A DNA stretch of 64,000 nt, taken from positions 1,302,001 to 1,366,000 of the forward strand of contig NZ_PTJC01000005.1 of NCBI RefSeq assembly GCF_002934605.1, read 5' to 3'. This document shows positions 51,744 to 60,821 of the stretch, piece after piece. The position numbers and the translations under genes are program-made. Source of the DNA: Neolewinella xylanilytica. Its GTDB lineage: Bacteria; Bacteroidota; Bacteroidia; Chitinophagales; Saprospiraceae. Positions within the stretch are counted from its first letter, which is position 1. Every line of letters begins with the position of its first letter. The notes beneath the pieces were generated by a model, which was not told the origin of the DNA, did not search any database, and saw only the letters and a program-made list of their open reading frames with translations.

Positions 51744-53504
51744 CTACTCCAGCGTAACGTTCAGATGCAGTTCCCGCAGTTGCTTCGCGTCGATGGCGGC
51801 CGGCGCGTCGATCATCACGTCCCGCCCCTGGTTGTTCTTGGGGAAGGCGATGAAGTCGCGGATCGAGCTCTTGCCGTTCATCACCGCGCAGAGGCGGTCG
51901 AAACCGAAAGCGATGCCCGCATGGGGCGGCGCACCGTACTCGAAGGCCCCCATCAGGAAGCCGAACTGCTCCTCCGCTTCCTCCGGCGTAAAGCCGAGGA
52001 GCTGGAAATTCTTTTCCTGCAGCGCGCGGTCGTAGATCCGTACGGAACCACCTCCGATCTCCGCTCCGTTGATGACGAGGTCGTAGGCATCGGCCTTCAG
52101 CGACTTCATGGTATCGTGGTCGCCGGTCAGCATGCGGTCGATCTCCTCCCGCTTGGGGCTGGTGAAGGGGTGGTGCATGGCGTGGAAGCGCTCCGACTCC
52201 TCGTCCCACTCCAGCAGGGGGAAGTCGACCACCCAGAGCGGTTGGAAGGCACCGGCGGGGATCATGTCGTATTCCTGGGCTACGTGGAGCCGCAGGGTAC
52301 CCAGCTGGGTGCGGGTTTTCTCGTCGTCGCCGGAAAGGACCAGGAGCAAGTCACCGGGCGTTGCACCTGCGCTCGCCGCCCACGCCTGTAACGCCTCCTG
52401 ATCGAAGAATTTATCTACGCTGCTCTTGAAGCTGCCGTCCTCGTTGCATTTGACGTACACTAGTCCTTTGGCGCCGATCTGCGGGCGCTTCACCCAGTCG
52501 GTAAGGGCGTCGAGTTGCTTGCGGCTCAGATCGGCCTTGCCGGGTACGCAGATGCCGGCCACCAGCTCCGCGCCGTCGAACACCTGGAAGCCTTTACCCT
52601 GGGCCACGGCGTTCAGGTCAACGAGCTCCATACCGAAGCGGAGGTCGGGCTTGTCGGAGCCAAAGCGGCGCACGGCCTCGTCGTAGGGCATGCGGGGGAA
52701 TTCGCCGAGATCGATGCCCTTGACTTCCTGGAACAGGTGGCGGGTGAGGCCCTCGAAGGTATTCAGTACTTCTTCCTGGGTGACGAAGGCCATCTCGCAG
52801 TCGATCTGGGTGAATTCGGGCTGGCGGTCGGCGCGCAGGTCTTCATCGCGGAAGCACTTGACGATCTGGAAGTACCGGTCGTACCCGGCCACCATCAGGA
52901 GTTGCTTGAAGGTCTGGGGACTCTGGGGCAGGGCGTAGAATTGCCCCTCGTTGAGGCGGCTGGGAACGACGAAGTCGCGGGCGCCCTCCGGCGTGCTTTT
53001 GATGAGGTTGGGGGTTTCGACTTCCAGGAAGCCCTGGGCGGACAGGTAGGCACGGACGGCCAGGGCCAGCTTGCTGCGGAAGATGAGGTTCTGCTGGAGA
53101 GGATTACGGCGCAGATCGAGGTAGCGGTACTTCATGCGCAGGTCGTCGCCGCCGTCGGTCTCGTCCTCGATGGTGAAGGGCGGCACCTTCGATTTATTGA
53201 GCACCATGAGTTCGCGGGCCAGGATCTCCACGTCGCCGGTGGGGCGGTTCGGGTTCTTATTGGTGCGTTCGCGGACTGATCCCTTTACCTGAATGACCCA
53301 CTCGCGGCCGAGTTTCCGGGCCCGTTCGGCGAGGGGGGCGTCGTCATCGCTGTCGAAGACCACCTGGGTGATGCCGTAGCGGTCGCGCAGATCCACGAAG
53401 GTGAGCCCGCCGAAGTCGCGGCCGGCCTGGACCCATCCGCTGAGGGTTACTTCGGTGCCGGCGTCGGTGAGGCGGAGCTCGCCGCAGTTGTGGGTACGGA
53501 ACAT
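51744..53504 (-). CDS. aspS: Aspartyl-tRNA synthetase
   Basis: The ATG at 53504 ([12 protein letters not shown]) is the family start and gives 586 residues. The protein has the OB-fold anticodon domain (about 5-110), the class II catalytic core with motif 2 [21 protein letters not shown], the bacterial GAD insertion (about 295-415) and motif 3 [15 protein letters not shown]. This is the long bacterial form that charges tRNA(Asp) in the cytoplasm. TACCTTTG at 53526-53533 on the minus strand, about 21 bases before the ATG, is a good -7 box. The gluQ-like enzyme at 23112 acts on the same tRNA. Confidence 0.97.
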   Translation of the reverse strand: MFRTHNCGELRLTDAGTEVTLSGWVQAGRDFGGLTFVDLRDRYGITQVVFDSDDDAPLAERARKLGREWVIQVKGSVRERTNKNPNRPTGDVEILARELMVLNKSKVPPFTIEDETDGGDDLRMKYRYLDLRRNPLQQNLIFRSKLALAVRAYLSAQGFLEVETPNLIKSTPEGARDFVVPSRLNEGQFYALPQSPQTFKQLLMVAGYDRYFQIVKCFRDEDLRADRQPEFTQIDCEMAFVTQEEVLNTFEGLTRHLFQEVKGIDLGEFPRMPYDEAVRRFGSDKPDLRFGMELVDLNAVAQGKGFQVFDGAELVAGICVPGKADLSRKQLDALTDWVKRPQIGAKGLVYVKCNEDGSFKSSVDKFFDQEALQAWAASAGATPGDLLLVLSGDDEKTRTQLGTLRLHVAQEYDMIPAGAFQPLWVVDFPLLEWDEESERFHAMHHPFTSPKREEIDRMLTGDHDTMKSLKADAYDLVINGAEIGGGSVRIYDRALQEKNFQLLGFTPEEAEEQFGFLMGAFEYGAPPHAGIAFGFDRLCAVMNGKSSIRDFIAFPKNNQGRDVMIDAPAAIDAKQLRELHLNVTLE

Positions 53505-53525
53505 GGTCGCTGTCTTTTGGGGCGG

Positions 53526-53533
53526 CAAAGGTA
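53526..53533 (-). promoter_or_regulatory. -7 promoter box (TACCTTTG) of aspS
   Basis: On the minus strand TACCTTTG fits TAnnTTTG exactly and lies 21 bases before the aspS ATG. No clear -33 TTG at 19-21 bases was found. Confidence 0.55.
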
Positions 53534-53728
53534 CATCAGTCTGGTAGTTCTTTCCCCGACTCCACGTTGAGCGTACTGGCGCTGGCTGTGGCGATTAGTG
53601 AATCGTGGTTGGCTCCCCGCAAGATCACCGACTTCGTTTCGGCTTCTAAATAATAGTGGGCGCATTTCGTTTAAGTAGCAAGACACCCCCGCCCAATACG
53701 GCCCTACTGGATCGTTATTGATCATTTG

Positions 53729-53765
53729 CAGATACCAATGGCTGTTTATCAACCATTTGTATCTG
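53729..53765. promoter_or_regulatory. Inverted repeat upstream of the FG-GAP surface protein gene
   Basis: CAGATACCAATGG and CCATTTGTATCTG pair over 13 bases with one mismatch around an 11-base loop. It ends 19 bases before the ATG at 53785, so it may be an operator or a leader hairpin. Confidence 0.5.
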
Positions 53766-53784
53766 TGGAACGACCTTGCAACAA

Positions 53785-56700
53785 ATGCTATTTTTTAAAA
53801 CCAGCCGGTGGATGCCGCTCTTCGTATGGATGGGCGTCCTGTTACTCTCGAGCACCGTATTCGCGTACCCCGGTTTCACCGGCGAAGACTTCAGTTGTAG
53901 CTCCGATAATCAGCCCCCCGTACCGGATGGAGCAGCCGCCGGAGGCTGGCGACAGCTCGAACGCCTCACCGCACCCGACGGCGTCGCTTCGGCTTCCTTA
54001 GGGAGTAGTGCGGACATTGACGGCAACTACGCCGTGGTCGGTGCACCCCAGGACATCAACGGTGGAAAAGTGACCGGCGCCGCCTACGTATATCACCGCG
54101 CGCCTACGGGGTGGCAGCTAGTCGGCAAGGTAGTGCCGGGCGACGCCAAGGACGGGGATCGCTTCGGTACGAGCGTCATCATTCGCGGGCAGTACGTCGT
54201 AGTGGGGGCACCGGACCACGATGCCGGAGGTAAGAATGCCGGGGCGGTGTACGGCTTCGCGCTATCGGGAAAAAATTTGTTTCAAGTCGCAAAGGTCGTA
54301 GCCGCCGATCGCGCTGCCGGGGATCAGTTCGGGGAGAGTCTGGCGGCCACCTACGACCGGCTTTTCGTAGGGGCGAGTGGGGTAGACGGTGCCTACAGTA
54401 ACACCGGAGCGTGTTATGCTTACCGCCTGGTGGGCACGAATTTCTACCTGGAGCAAAAACTGGAAAGCTCGGACGCGGTAACCGGACAACAGTTTGGAAG
54501 CAGCGTAGACGTCAGCGGCGGAACCCTCATCGTGGGGGCATACCGCGATAATACCCTGGCCAGCGCCGCCGGGGCCGCCTACATCTGGAAGTATTCCGGT
54601 TCGGATTGGGTAGAAACGGCAAAATTGTACGGCGGCAGCCTCGGGGGGACGGACCAGTTCGGTTTTGCCGTTAGCATCGATGGGGGCAGGGCGCTGGTCT
54701 GTGCCAACCGCGACGACGACGGGGGCACCAATGCCGGTGCCGTGTACGCCTTTGAAGAGCAGGCCGGAAGCTGGAACCAGAGCCAGAAGATCGTGGGCGG
54801 CGGATCCTACGGCGGTAGTTTCGGAAGCACCCTGAAACTCCGTGGGGACTCCGCCGTGATTGGTGCCGCGAAGGGCACGCAGGGCCTTAACCAATCGGGG
54901 CAGGCCCACCTCTTCGTGTTCAATGGGTCTTCCTGGGCGGCGGAGTCGGACTTTCCCATCGACGACGGCACCGTGGAAGCAAAGGGCTACTTTGGGTCCT
55001 GTATCGCCTTTGACGGCAAATCCGTCATCATTGGTGCCAACGGGCAGACCGGCGCGGCCAGTAAGGCCGGCGCCCTCTATGCCTTCGAACCGCGGTATAC
55101 GCTGGCGGCGACCCGCTTGGTCGCCTGTGATGGTCCGGTGATCCTGCCGACGCCCGGCGCAACGGACAATTGTACGGGAGCGATCACCGTCCGGAGTACG
55201 GACGCGATTACCTTCTCCGCTGCCGGTACCTTCTCCGTCGAATGGCACTTCGCCGATGCTGCGGGCAATTATTCGTCCGCTACGCAAACCGTAGACGTAG
55301 TCGTTCCCGGTTTAACGTTACCCTTCACCGAGGACGTAGAAGTAAGCACCGCCAGCCGCGCGTGCTGGACGGTCGTCAATGGGGGGTCGGCCAGTGGCTG
55401 GTCCACCCACGAGGATTCCGCCCTGTCCTTTTCCGGCAGCGGCGCTTTTCTGCTCGGGCCCGCGGTATCCGCCGACCACGACGATCAGCTGCTCAGCCCC
55501 GCTTTCCCACTGACTACCGGCACGGAGTATCTGATGTCCTTTTACCACCGTCAATTGCCCGGTAGCCAAGATGAAAAGCTACGGATCTACCTGGTTGACG
55601 CTGCCGATGATTCGGAGGTAAAACAATTATTTGCCGACGTCGCCCTAACGGCGAACTACGAACAGGTGAATTTGATCTGGACCGTACCTACCGAGGGGGA
55701 TTACCGCATTGTGCTGGAAGCGACCGGGCCGGTCGGGGGGGCGGGGGTGCTCATCGACGACATCGGGGTCGAGGAATTTGACCCCGGGAAGAACTGGAAG
55801 GGACTCGTAGGGAAATCCAGTGACGAATGTACTACCGTCGTAGCCAGAGGGCTGCACGGATTCGCCCGCCACCGGGTGCTCGACCCCGCCGGCAACCTCG
55901 TCGTCGAAATCGACCCGAACGGGAATGAGCTGGGCGATGTGAACGTCAGCGTCACCGACTACGCGGACGTGCGCCGCGCCCCCTTCACCCGCCGCGAGGT
56001 ACTGGGCCGGTACATGGACATCTCGCCCCAAAACGGCTCCGGGCCGTATGCTAACAACGGGGGGGTGAAAGTCCGCATCTATTACCGGCCGCAGGAGCTA
56101 AGTCAGTTCAATGCCGCCCGCTCGGAAAGCAACGGCTGGTCCGACCTGGTGATCACGCATTATTCCGACATCAATCAGGATTGTGACCTGGACAATAGTA
56201 CGGGGACCGATTATTCCCTGGAAATTCCCTCGGCTACCGGCGGAGTCAACGCTAACGCCCAGTATCTCGAATTTACCACGACGACCTTTTCCGAGTTCGG
56301 GGCCACTTCGCTGACCGCGATGCCGGCTACGCTGGTGGATTTCACGGCGGTGAGCAACGGAGGAGGTGTATCCTTGCAGTGGTGGGTGGACGGCGAAGAG
56401 AGCGTATCCCACTACCTCATCGAGAGATCGACCGACGGCCGAACGTATGCAGCTTTTATCGGCGTGCCCGCGCAGCGGGCGGGGGTCTACGAGGCGCGGG
56501 ACGCGGCTCCCGACGTCCTCACTTACTATCGTCTGCGGATGGTAGATGCGGATGGCACGGTAAACTTCAGCAATGTCGTAAGCATTCGCGGTCGTCAGCT
56601 GCTCTCCCGGTCAACGGTCTTCCCGGTACCGACCGAAGACGTAGCCTACGTTCGCTACCGGCAGGATGCGGCCGGCGCCGTACGCTTTCGGGTCACCGAC

Positions 56701-56853
56701 CTGCAGGGCCGGGTGCTGACCGATCGCCTGCTGGAAAAAGCGGCCGGCGAGTACCGTGAGGAGATCGATCTGAGCGGCTTCCCCGCCGGCACCTACGTAC
56801 TGGTACTCAGCGGGGTGGTCCCTACCGAAAATTTCAAACTGGTAAAGCGGTAG
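53785..56853 (+). CDS. Large secreted FG-GAP/HYR surface protein with T9SS tag
   Basis: The ATG at 53785 (MLFFKTSRWMPLF) is used; the frame opens nine bases earlier at a TTG. The 1022-residue protein has a signal peptide, then about seven FG-GAP-type propeller repeats of some 53 residues (about 50-435; GDRFGTSVIIRGQYVVVGAP, GDQFGESLAATYDRLFVGAS and similar). An HYR-like domain (about 440-515, CDGPVILPTPGATDNCTGAI), a MAM/adhesin-like sandwich (about 515-660) and a T9SS type A tail (FPVPTEDVAYVRY...GTYVLVLSGVVPTENFKLVKR) follow. It is likely a surface adhesin or sugar-binding scaffold. It is divergent from aspS, with an inverted repeat just before it. Confidence 0.85.
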   Translation: MLFFKTSRWMPLFVWMGVLLLSSTVFAYPGFTGEDFSCSSDNQPPVPDGAAAGGWRQLERLTAPDGVASASLGSSADIDGNYAVVGAPQDINGGKVTGAAYVYHRAPTGWQLVGKVVPGDAKDGDRFGTSVIIRGQYVVVGAPDHDAGGKNAGAVYGFALSGKNLFQVAKVVAADRAAGDQFGESLAATYDRLFVGASGVDGAYSNTGACYAYRLVGTNFYLEQKLESSDAVTGQQFGSSVDVSGGTLIVGAYRDNTLASAAGAAYIWKYSGSDWVETAKLYGGSLGGTDQFGFAVSIDGGRALVCANRDDDGGTNAGAVYAFEEQAGSWNQSQKIVGGGSYGGSFGSTLKLRGDSAVIGAAKGTQGLNQSGQAHLFVFNGSSWAAESDFPIDDGTVEAKGYFGSCIAFDGKSVIIGANGQTGAASKAGALYAFEPRYTLAATRLVACDGPVILPTPGATDNCTGAITVRSTDAITFSAAGTFSVEWHFADAAGNYSSATQTVDVVVPGLTLPFTEDVEVSTASRACWTVVNGGSASGWSTHEDSALSFSGSGAFLLGPAVSADHDDQLLSPAFPLTTGTEYLMSFYHRQLPGSQDEKLRIYLVDAADDSEVKQLFADVALTANYEQVNLIWTVPTEGDYRIVLEATGPVGGAGVLIDDIGVEEFDPGKNWKGLVGKSSDECTTVVARGLHGFARHRVLDPAGNLVVEIDPNGNELGDVNVSVTDYADVRRAPFTRREVLGRYMDISPQNGSGPYANNGGVKVRIYYRPQELSQFNAARSESNGWSDLVITHYSDINQDCDLDNSTGTDYSLEIPSATGGVNANAQYLEFTTTTFSEFGATSLTAMPATLVDFTAVSNGGGVSLQWWVDGEESVSHYLIERSTDGRTYAAFIGVPAQRAGVYEARDAAPDVLTYYRLRMVDADGTVNFSNVVSIRGRQLLSRSTVFPVPTEDVAYVRYRQDAAGAVRFRVTDLQGRVLTDRLLEKAAGEYREEIDLSGFPAGTYVLVLSGVVPTENFKLVKR

Positions 56854-56866
56854 GCGCTACCTGCGG

Positions 56867-58195
56867 TCATTCGGACTTACGGATGAGCCAACCCGGCGTG
56901 TCCGGGGGCAGATGGTAGCGGACGAAGCTGCCGTTTTCGTCCGTTTCGACCGACAGGATGCGTTCCGAAGACGGGCCGCTGACGTTGCGCAGGGTGGCGG
57001 CCTGCCAGCCGTCCGGTACGTAGGTTTTAAAGGTGAGGGGTACGTTGTAAACGGCGGGGTCGAGCTTGCCGGAGAGGGTGGCCTTGATCGTACCCTCGCT
57101 GTACTGGCTGCTCACGGTCGTGGCTTCCCGCTCGCGCATGTACTTCGTTACGGTGGCGAAGGGAGCGATCCACAACCGGTCTTCCCGCTCCTTGATGTAG
57201 GTGAAGTATTCCCGCAGCTCCGCTCCGGGGCGGGCCGCCCAGCCGTAGGCATCGACGCCGTGGAAGACTTCCACCAGCCAGACGTTATCGTGGGCCAGGG
57301 TGGTGTCGATCCAGCTTTTCATGGTTTGCAGGCTGGTGCCGTCGGTCGGGCCGCGCTGCCACTGGACGTATTCCCGTTCCTGCGCTCCCGGCGCCAACCG
57401 GCTTGCCCGATTCAGTTCGGCCAGGTAGGGGGCCGGCATCCGGTTGCGCAGGGCGGGATAGACGCGGTGGGCGTATTCCATGACGCGCTCGTCCTCGGTT
57501 CCGTAGGGGCCTTCGGCGGAGAAGGTGGCCGCGGGCCCGAGAAAGCGCTTGATGTCGTCGCGGCTTTGCTCCAGTTCGTACAGTAGGTTGGCTTCGTCCA
57601 GTACGGCCAGCTTGGGGTGGGTGACGGTGTGGCTGGCGATCTCGTGGCCGTCGGACTGGTACTGGCGCAAGTCGGCCCAGGTGGTGGTGTCGACCGCGTT
57701 GTCGTGGAAGACCACGGCATCGGTGTCGCGGAGCTTTCCCTTCAGCAGCTTTTGGTAGGCCTCGTCCATGAGGGCGTAGGCCTGCTTTTTCCCTCCGCCT
57801 TCGTAGGCTTCCCCGGCCCGGGTGTGGTAGTCGACCGCCTCGCTCGTACCGGTGAAGGCGATGAGGGAGGCCCGCTCGAAGAAGGTAGTCGAATCGGTCG
57901 GTACTGCCGCGGCTTCCCGGAGGATGTCTTCCCGGTTGCGCCCGATGAAGCGACCGCCGAAGGAGCCGGGGATCTTGCCGGTGATGACGTAGAAGGTGGC
58001 TTGCATATCCAGGCTATCCAGAATGGGCCGGGCCACCGTGAACTGGGTAATGATGCCGTCGTCGAAGGTGAGGGAGACGGCACCGGTTTTGTCGCCTTGC
58101 CAGCGGGTGATGTCGGTGTGGCCGGGGGCCTGGGCGGCGAACGTGGATGGCACACTGACGGCCAGCAGGAGGCAAAGGGAGAGACGAAGCGGCAT
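56867..58195 (-). CDS. Secreted polysaccharide deacetylase (CE4) with C-terminal beta domain
   Basis: The ATG at 58195 (MPLRLSLCLLLAVSVPSTFAAQ) starts a signal peptide; the open frame upstream is ignored. The 442-residue product has the NodB motifs SLTFDDG (metal Asp, about 45-46) and GHEIASHTVTHPKL (metal His pair, about 195-199), then a VEVFHGVDAYGW late motif. A beta-sandwich of about 80 residues at the end (GTIKATLSGKLDPAVYNVPLTF) is an added domain. CE4 enzymes remove acetyl groups from glycans such as xylan, chitin or poly-N-acetylglucosamine. It should work in the periplasm or outside; the substrate is unknown. Envelope-glycan genes follow next. Confidence 0.88.
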   Translation of the reverse strand: MPLRLSLCLLLAVSVPSTFAAQAPGHTDITRWQGDKTGAVSLTFDDGIITQFTVARPILDSLDMQATFYVITGKIPGSFGGRFIGRNREDILREAAAVPTDSTTFFERASLIAFTGTSEAVDYHTRAGEAYEGGGKKQAYALMDEAYQKLLKGKLRDTDAVVFHDNAVDTTTWADLRQYQSDGHEIASHTVTHPKLAVLDEANLLYELEQSRDDIKRFLGPAATFSAEGPYGTEDERVMEYAHRVYPALRNRMPAPYLAELNRASRLAPGAQEREYVQWQRGPTDGTSLQTMKSWIDTTLAHDNVWLVEVFHGVDAYGWAARPGAELREYFTYIKEREDRLWIAPFATVTKYMREREATTVSSQYSEGTIKATLSGKLDPAVYNVPLTFKTYVPDGWQAATLRNVSGPSSERILSVETDENGSFVRYHLPPDTPGWLIRKSE

Positions 58196-58246
58196 GATGC
58201 GTAGAACTTGAAACCTGGGGCGATACGACCCTCTTGAAAGCAATTA

Positions 58247-58266
58247 TTGCGCCGGAGCGCGGGAGA
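58247..58266 (+). repeat. Dispersed 20-bp GC-rich motif, copy 5
   Basis: TTGCGCCGGAGCGCGGGAGA lies in the divergent region between the deacetylase (-) and glycosyltransferase (+) genes. It is followed by AAGCGGGAACGGGC. Confidence 0.5.
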
Positions 58267-58447
58267 AAGCGGGAACGGGCAAAAGGTAGCCAAATTACAC
58301 CGACCGCCGTCGGGCCGGTGTGACCTTTTCCCCCGCTTGTCCGGCGATGAACAGTTGGCAACCGCCCCGCCCGGAAAAGGCCGTACCGACCCGCTAAGCC
58401 TATCTTTACGGCGCTTTGCCACCTATCCCTCCGTAGAGTCAATTTCC

Positions 58448-59362
58448 GTGGTTACCCTATACCTCACCTTCGGCACCGATCTTACGGTCCACCAGCAGGC
58501 TGTTTTTTCCGCCATGACCCTGTTGGCGCACCGGCCGGGAGAAATCGTCGTGTGGACCGATGCTCCCCATTTCTATCAGTTCCTCGGCGACCGGGTGTCT
58601 ACCCGGTACCTGGAGCCGGATACACTCGCCGAATGGAAAGGGGCCCACGACTTCTTCTGGCGTATCAAGATCGCCGCACTGCGACAACTGTCCACGGAAT
58701 ACCCCGGGGAACACCTTTTGTATTTGGACGCCGACACCTTTTGTTTCGCCCCGCCGGCTAAAATGGTTGGCATACTGGACAACGGGGTACACTTGATGCA
58801 CGCGCTGGAAGGGCTCCCCTCCGCCTTACCAACCTCCACCGAGCGGCGAATGGGCCGGCAGACCCAGGGGAAAACTTTCGGCGGGGTTTCCCTCACCGAC
58901 CACCACTTCATGTACAATGCCGGGGTGGTGGGCCTTTCCGCGCACTTGGCGGGGGAAGCGGTCGACCTGGCGCTCCGCATTTGTGACGAAATGTGCGCCG
59001 CGGGGGTTACCCGACGCCTGGTAGAGCAGTACGCTCTGTCCATCGCCCTGGCGGAGGCCGGGGGACTTACGGTCGCTAACTCGGTCATCGGCCATTACTG
59101 GGGAAACAAACGGGAATGGACCGACCGGATCGGAACCTTCTTTTTAGGCCATCACCTGCTCGGTACGTCAGCGGAAGAACAGATCACGGCAACGCAGGGC
59201 GTGGATTTCCGGGCGTTTCCGCTGTACCGTAAATCGAGCTCCACCCTGAGAAAGCTGCAGGCCTGGCTGGCGGCGAAGACCGTCGGCTACCCTAGCACCT
59301 ACGCTCCTCCGGAAGGAATGGACGCGAGCGAACGGTCGGAGCGGTGGATGGCAAGCCGTTAG
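58448..59362 (+). CDS. GT-A-type glycosyltransferase-like protein
   Basis: The GTG at 58448 (VVTLYLTFGTD) is taken as start, giving about 304 residues; the longer open frame upstream has no family features. A TATCTTTA box lies about 45 bases before it. The protein has a Rossmann-like first strand, HFYQFLGDRVSTRYLEPD, HDFFWRIKIAALRQL and the metal motif LLYLDADTFCF (DxD), as in GT8/GT-A sugar transferases. The second half has MYNAGVVGL and VIGHYWGNKREW. It is cytoplasmic and probably adds a sugar to an envelope glycan or glycolipid, since three envelope-sugar genes follow. The start is uncertain. Confidence 0.72.
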   Translation: MVTLYLTFGTDLTVHQQAVFSAMTLLAHRPGEIVVWTDAPHFYQFLGDRVSTRYLEPDTLAEWKGAHDFFWRIKIAALRQLSTEYPGEHLLYLDADTFCFAPPAKMVGILDNGVHLMHALEGLPSALPTSTERRMGRQTQGKTFGGVSLTDHHFMYNAGVVGLSAHLAGEAVDLALRICDEMCAAGVTRRLVEQYALSIALAEAGGLTVANSVIGHYWGNKREWTDRIGTFFLGHHLLGTSAEEQITATQGVDFRAFPLYRKSSSTLRKLQAWLAAKTVGYPSTYAPPEGMDASERSERWMASR

Positions 59363-60774
59363 TCCGGTTTTTTACGGTTCCAGGCCCTTAGGTCCTCGTT
59401 GATGTCGCCGACGGGCTCGAAAGCCTCGATGAGCGTGCGCCCCAGGAGCGTAGTCGCTTCCGAATCATCTTTACGGCCCACCAGGTAGGTGACGGTAGTA
59501 TCCGCGAGAATACGTTGGGCCTCCGCCGCCTCGTCGATGCGAAAGGCGCGGGCGTGGTGGTCGTAAAAGAGCAGCGAGGAGTGAATGTAGGGGGTCGGCA
59601 CGGGACGGTCCAGCAAGTGGTAGGAGATCTGAAATCCGTTGATCGCAAAAAAGGTTTCTCCCGGCGGCAGGCGGTCCCGCAGGTAGTCGGCAATGATCCG
59701 CGGCTCGTCATCCTTGCCGGCGTAGTAGAAGGCGTGCCCGATGCCGAGGCCGATGCTCACGACGGCCACCGCCCAGGGTACCCAGCGCCGGCGGAGAACC
59801 TCGCTCCAGACCAGCCCCACGCAGGTGCCCGTATAGAGGGCCATTACCGGATGGAGCTGGACCTGATAATGGCCGAACCGCTTCCCGGTCAGCAGTACGA
59901 CGACGCTTACCAGGAGGGCTTGCAGGGCTAGGTACGTGAGCCAGACCGGCAGTTGCTTTCCGACTTGGCCCCGTACCTGCGCTACGACGCCCAGCAAAAA
60001 GAAGGGGCTGTACCGCAGCAAATAGTCGCCCATATACTTCAGCCGCAGGTACCACGGCAGATCGATGGGGTAGGCCGAGCCGACCTCGAAGGTGTAGAAC
60101 CAGAGCTCGGGGAGCATGCCTAGTTGAGCGAAATAGGCCACCACGCCGGCTACCGGCAGGAGAAAAGCTCCAACCAGTACCAGGCCATGCCCGACCATGC
60201 GGGCCGGTTGGCGGCGGTACCACCATACCAAAAACAGGCCGATCGCCAGGGCCTCGGCGGCCACGAAAGGTTTGATGACGAAACCTACCCCCAGCAGCAA
60301 ACCGGCCAGCCACCAGCGCTTACGGGGGGCTACCACGGTAGCGGCTACCGCGCCGATGGTGAAGACGTTGAAGAAGATCTCCGTATTCGGCGACACGCCG
60401 TAAAACTTGTACACGCTGCACATAATGATGTACACCGTGCCGGCCACGTAGCCCGCCCCGGGCTTTCCGGTAGCGCGTTCGGCGACCACCGCGAGCAGCC
60501 ATGCGCCAAGGGCTACGAAGGCCGTGGCGGCCAGCCGCAGCAGCCAAATGCTGCCGCCGGTCAGCTTGATGAGCAGGGCATACAGCCAGAAGATGCCGAT
60601 CGGCTTGGTGTCGATCACGTCCCGCAGGTAAATCTCCCCCCGCAGCAGCTCGTCGGCCCCCACGATGTAGGTGCTTTCGTCGTGGTTGATCACGGAAACG
60701 GAAAAGCTGCCCCAGCGGATCGCTACGGCGAGGATAAAGAAGAGTACGGGAACGATCCAGGGGCGGTGGCGCAT
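59359..60774 (-). CDS. GT39/PMT-like membrane glycosyltransferase (tandem paralogue 1)
   Basis: The 471-residue protein has about ten membrane helices. The first periplasmic loop is SVINHDESTYIVGADELLRGEIYLRDVIDTKPIG, where HDEST holds the catalytic acid, followed by WLYALLIKLTGGSI. It aligns closely with the next gene (60822-62285). The C-terminal periplasmic domain has DEPRIIADYLRDRLPPGE, INGFQISYHLLDRPVPTPYIH and AQRILADTTVTYLVG. These enzymes transfer a sugar from a polyprenyl phosphate to an acceptor on the outer face of the inner membrane. The gene lies 47 bases after its paralogue. The stop overlaps the glycosyltransferase stop at 59362 by four bases. Confidence 0.85.
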   Translation of the reverse strand: MRHRPWIVPVLFFILAVAIRWGSFSVSVINHDESTYIVGADELLRGEIYLRDVIDTKPIGIFWLYALLIKLTGGSIWLLRLAATAFVALGAWLLAVVAERATGKPGAGYVAGTVYIIMCSVYKFYGVSPNTEIFFNVFTIGAVAATVVAPRKRWWLAGLLLGVGFVIKPFVAAEALAIGLFLVWWYRRQPARMVGHGLVLVGAFLLPVAGVVAYFAQLGMLPELWFYTFEVGSAYPIDLPWYLRLKYMGDYLLRYSPFFLLGVVAQVRGQVGKQLPVWLTYLALQALLVSVVVLLTGKRFGHYQVQLHPVMALYTGTCVGLVWSEVLRRRWVPWAVAVVSIGLGIGHAFYYAGKDDEPRIIADYLRDRLPPGETFFAINGFQISYHLLDRPVPTPYIHSSLLFYDHHARAFRIDEAAEAQRILADTTVTYLVGRKDDSEATTLLGRTLIEAFEPVGDINEDLRAWNRKKPD

Positions 60775-60821
60775 GGGTAATCAGCGGGCGTTAGCCATCA
60801 AAGGTAATGCCGCCCGGGCCC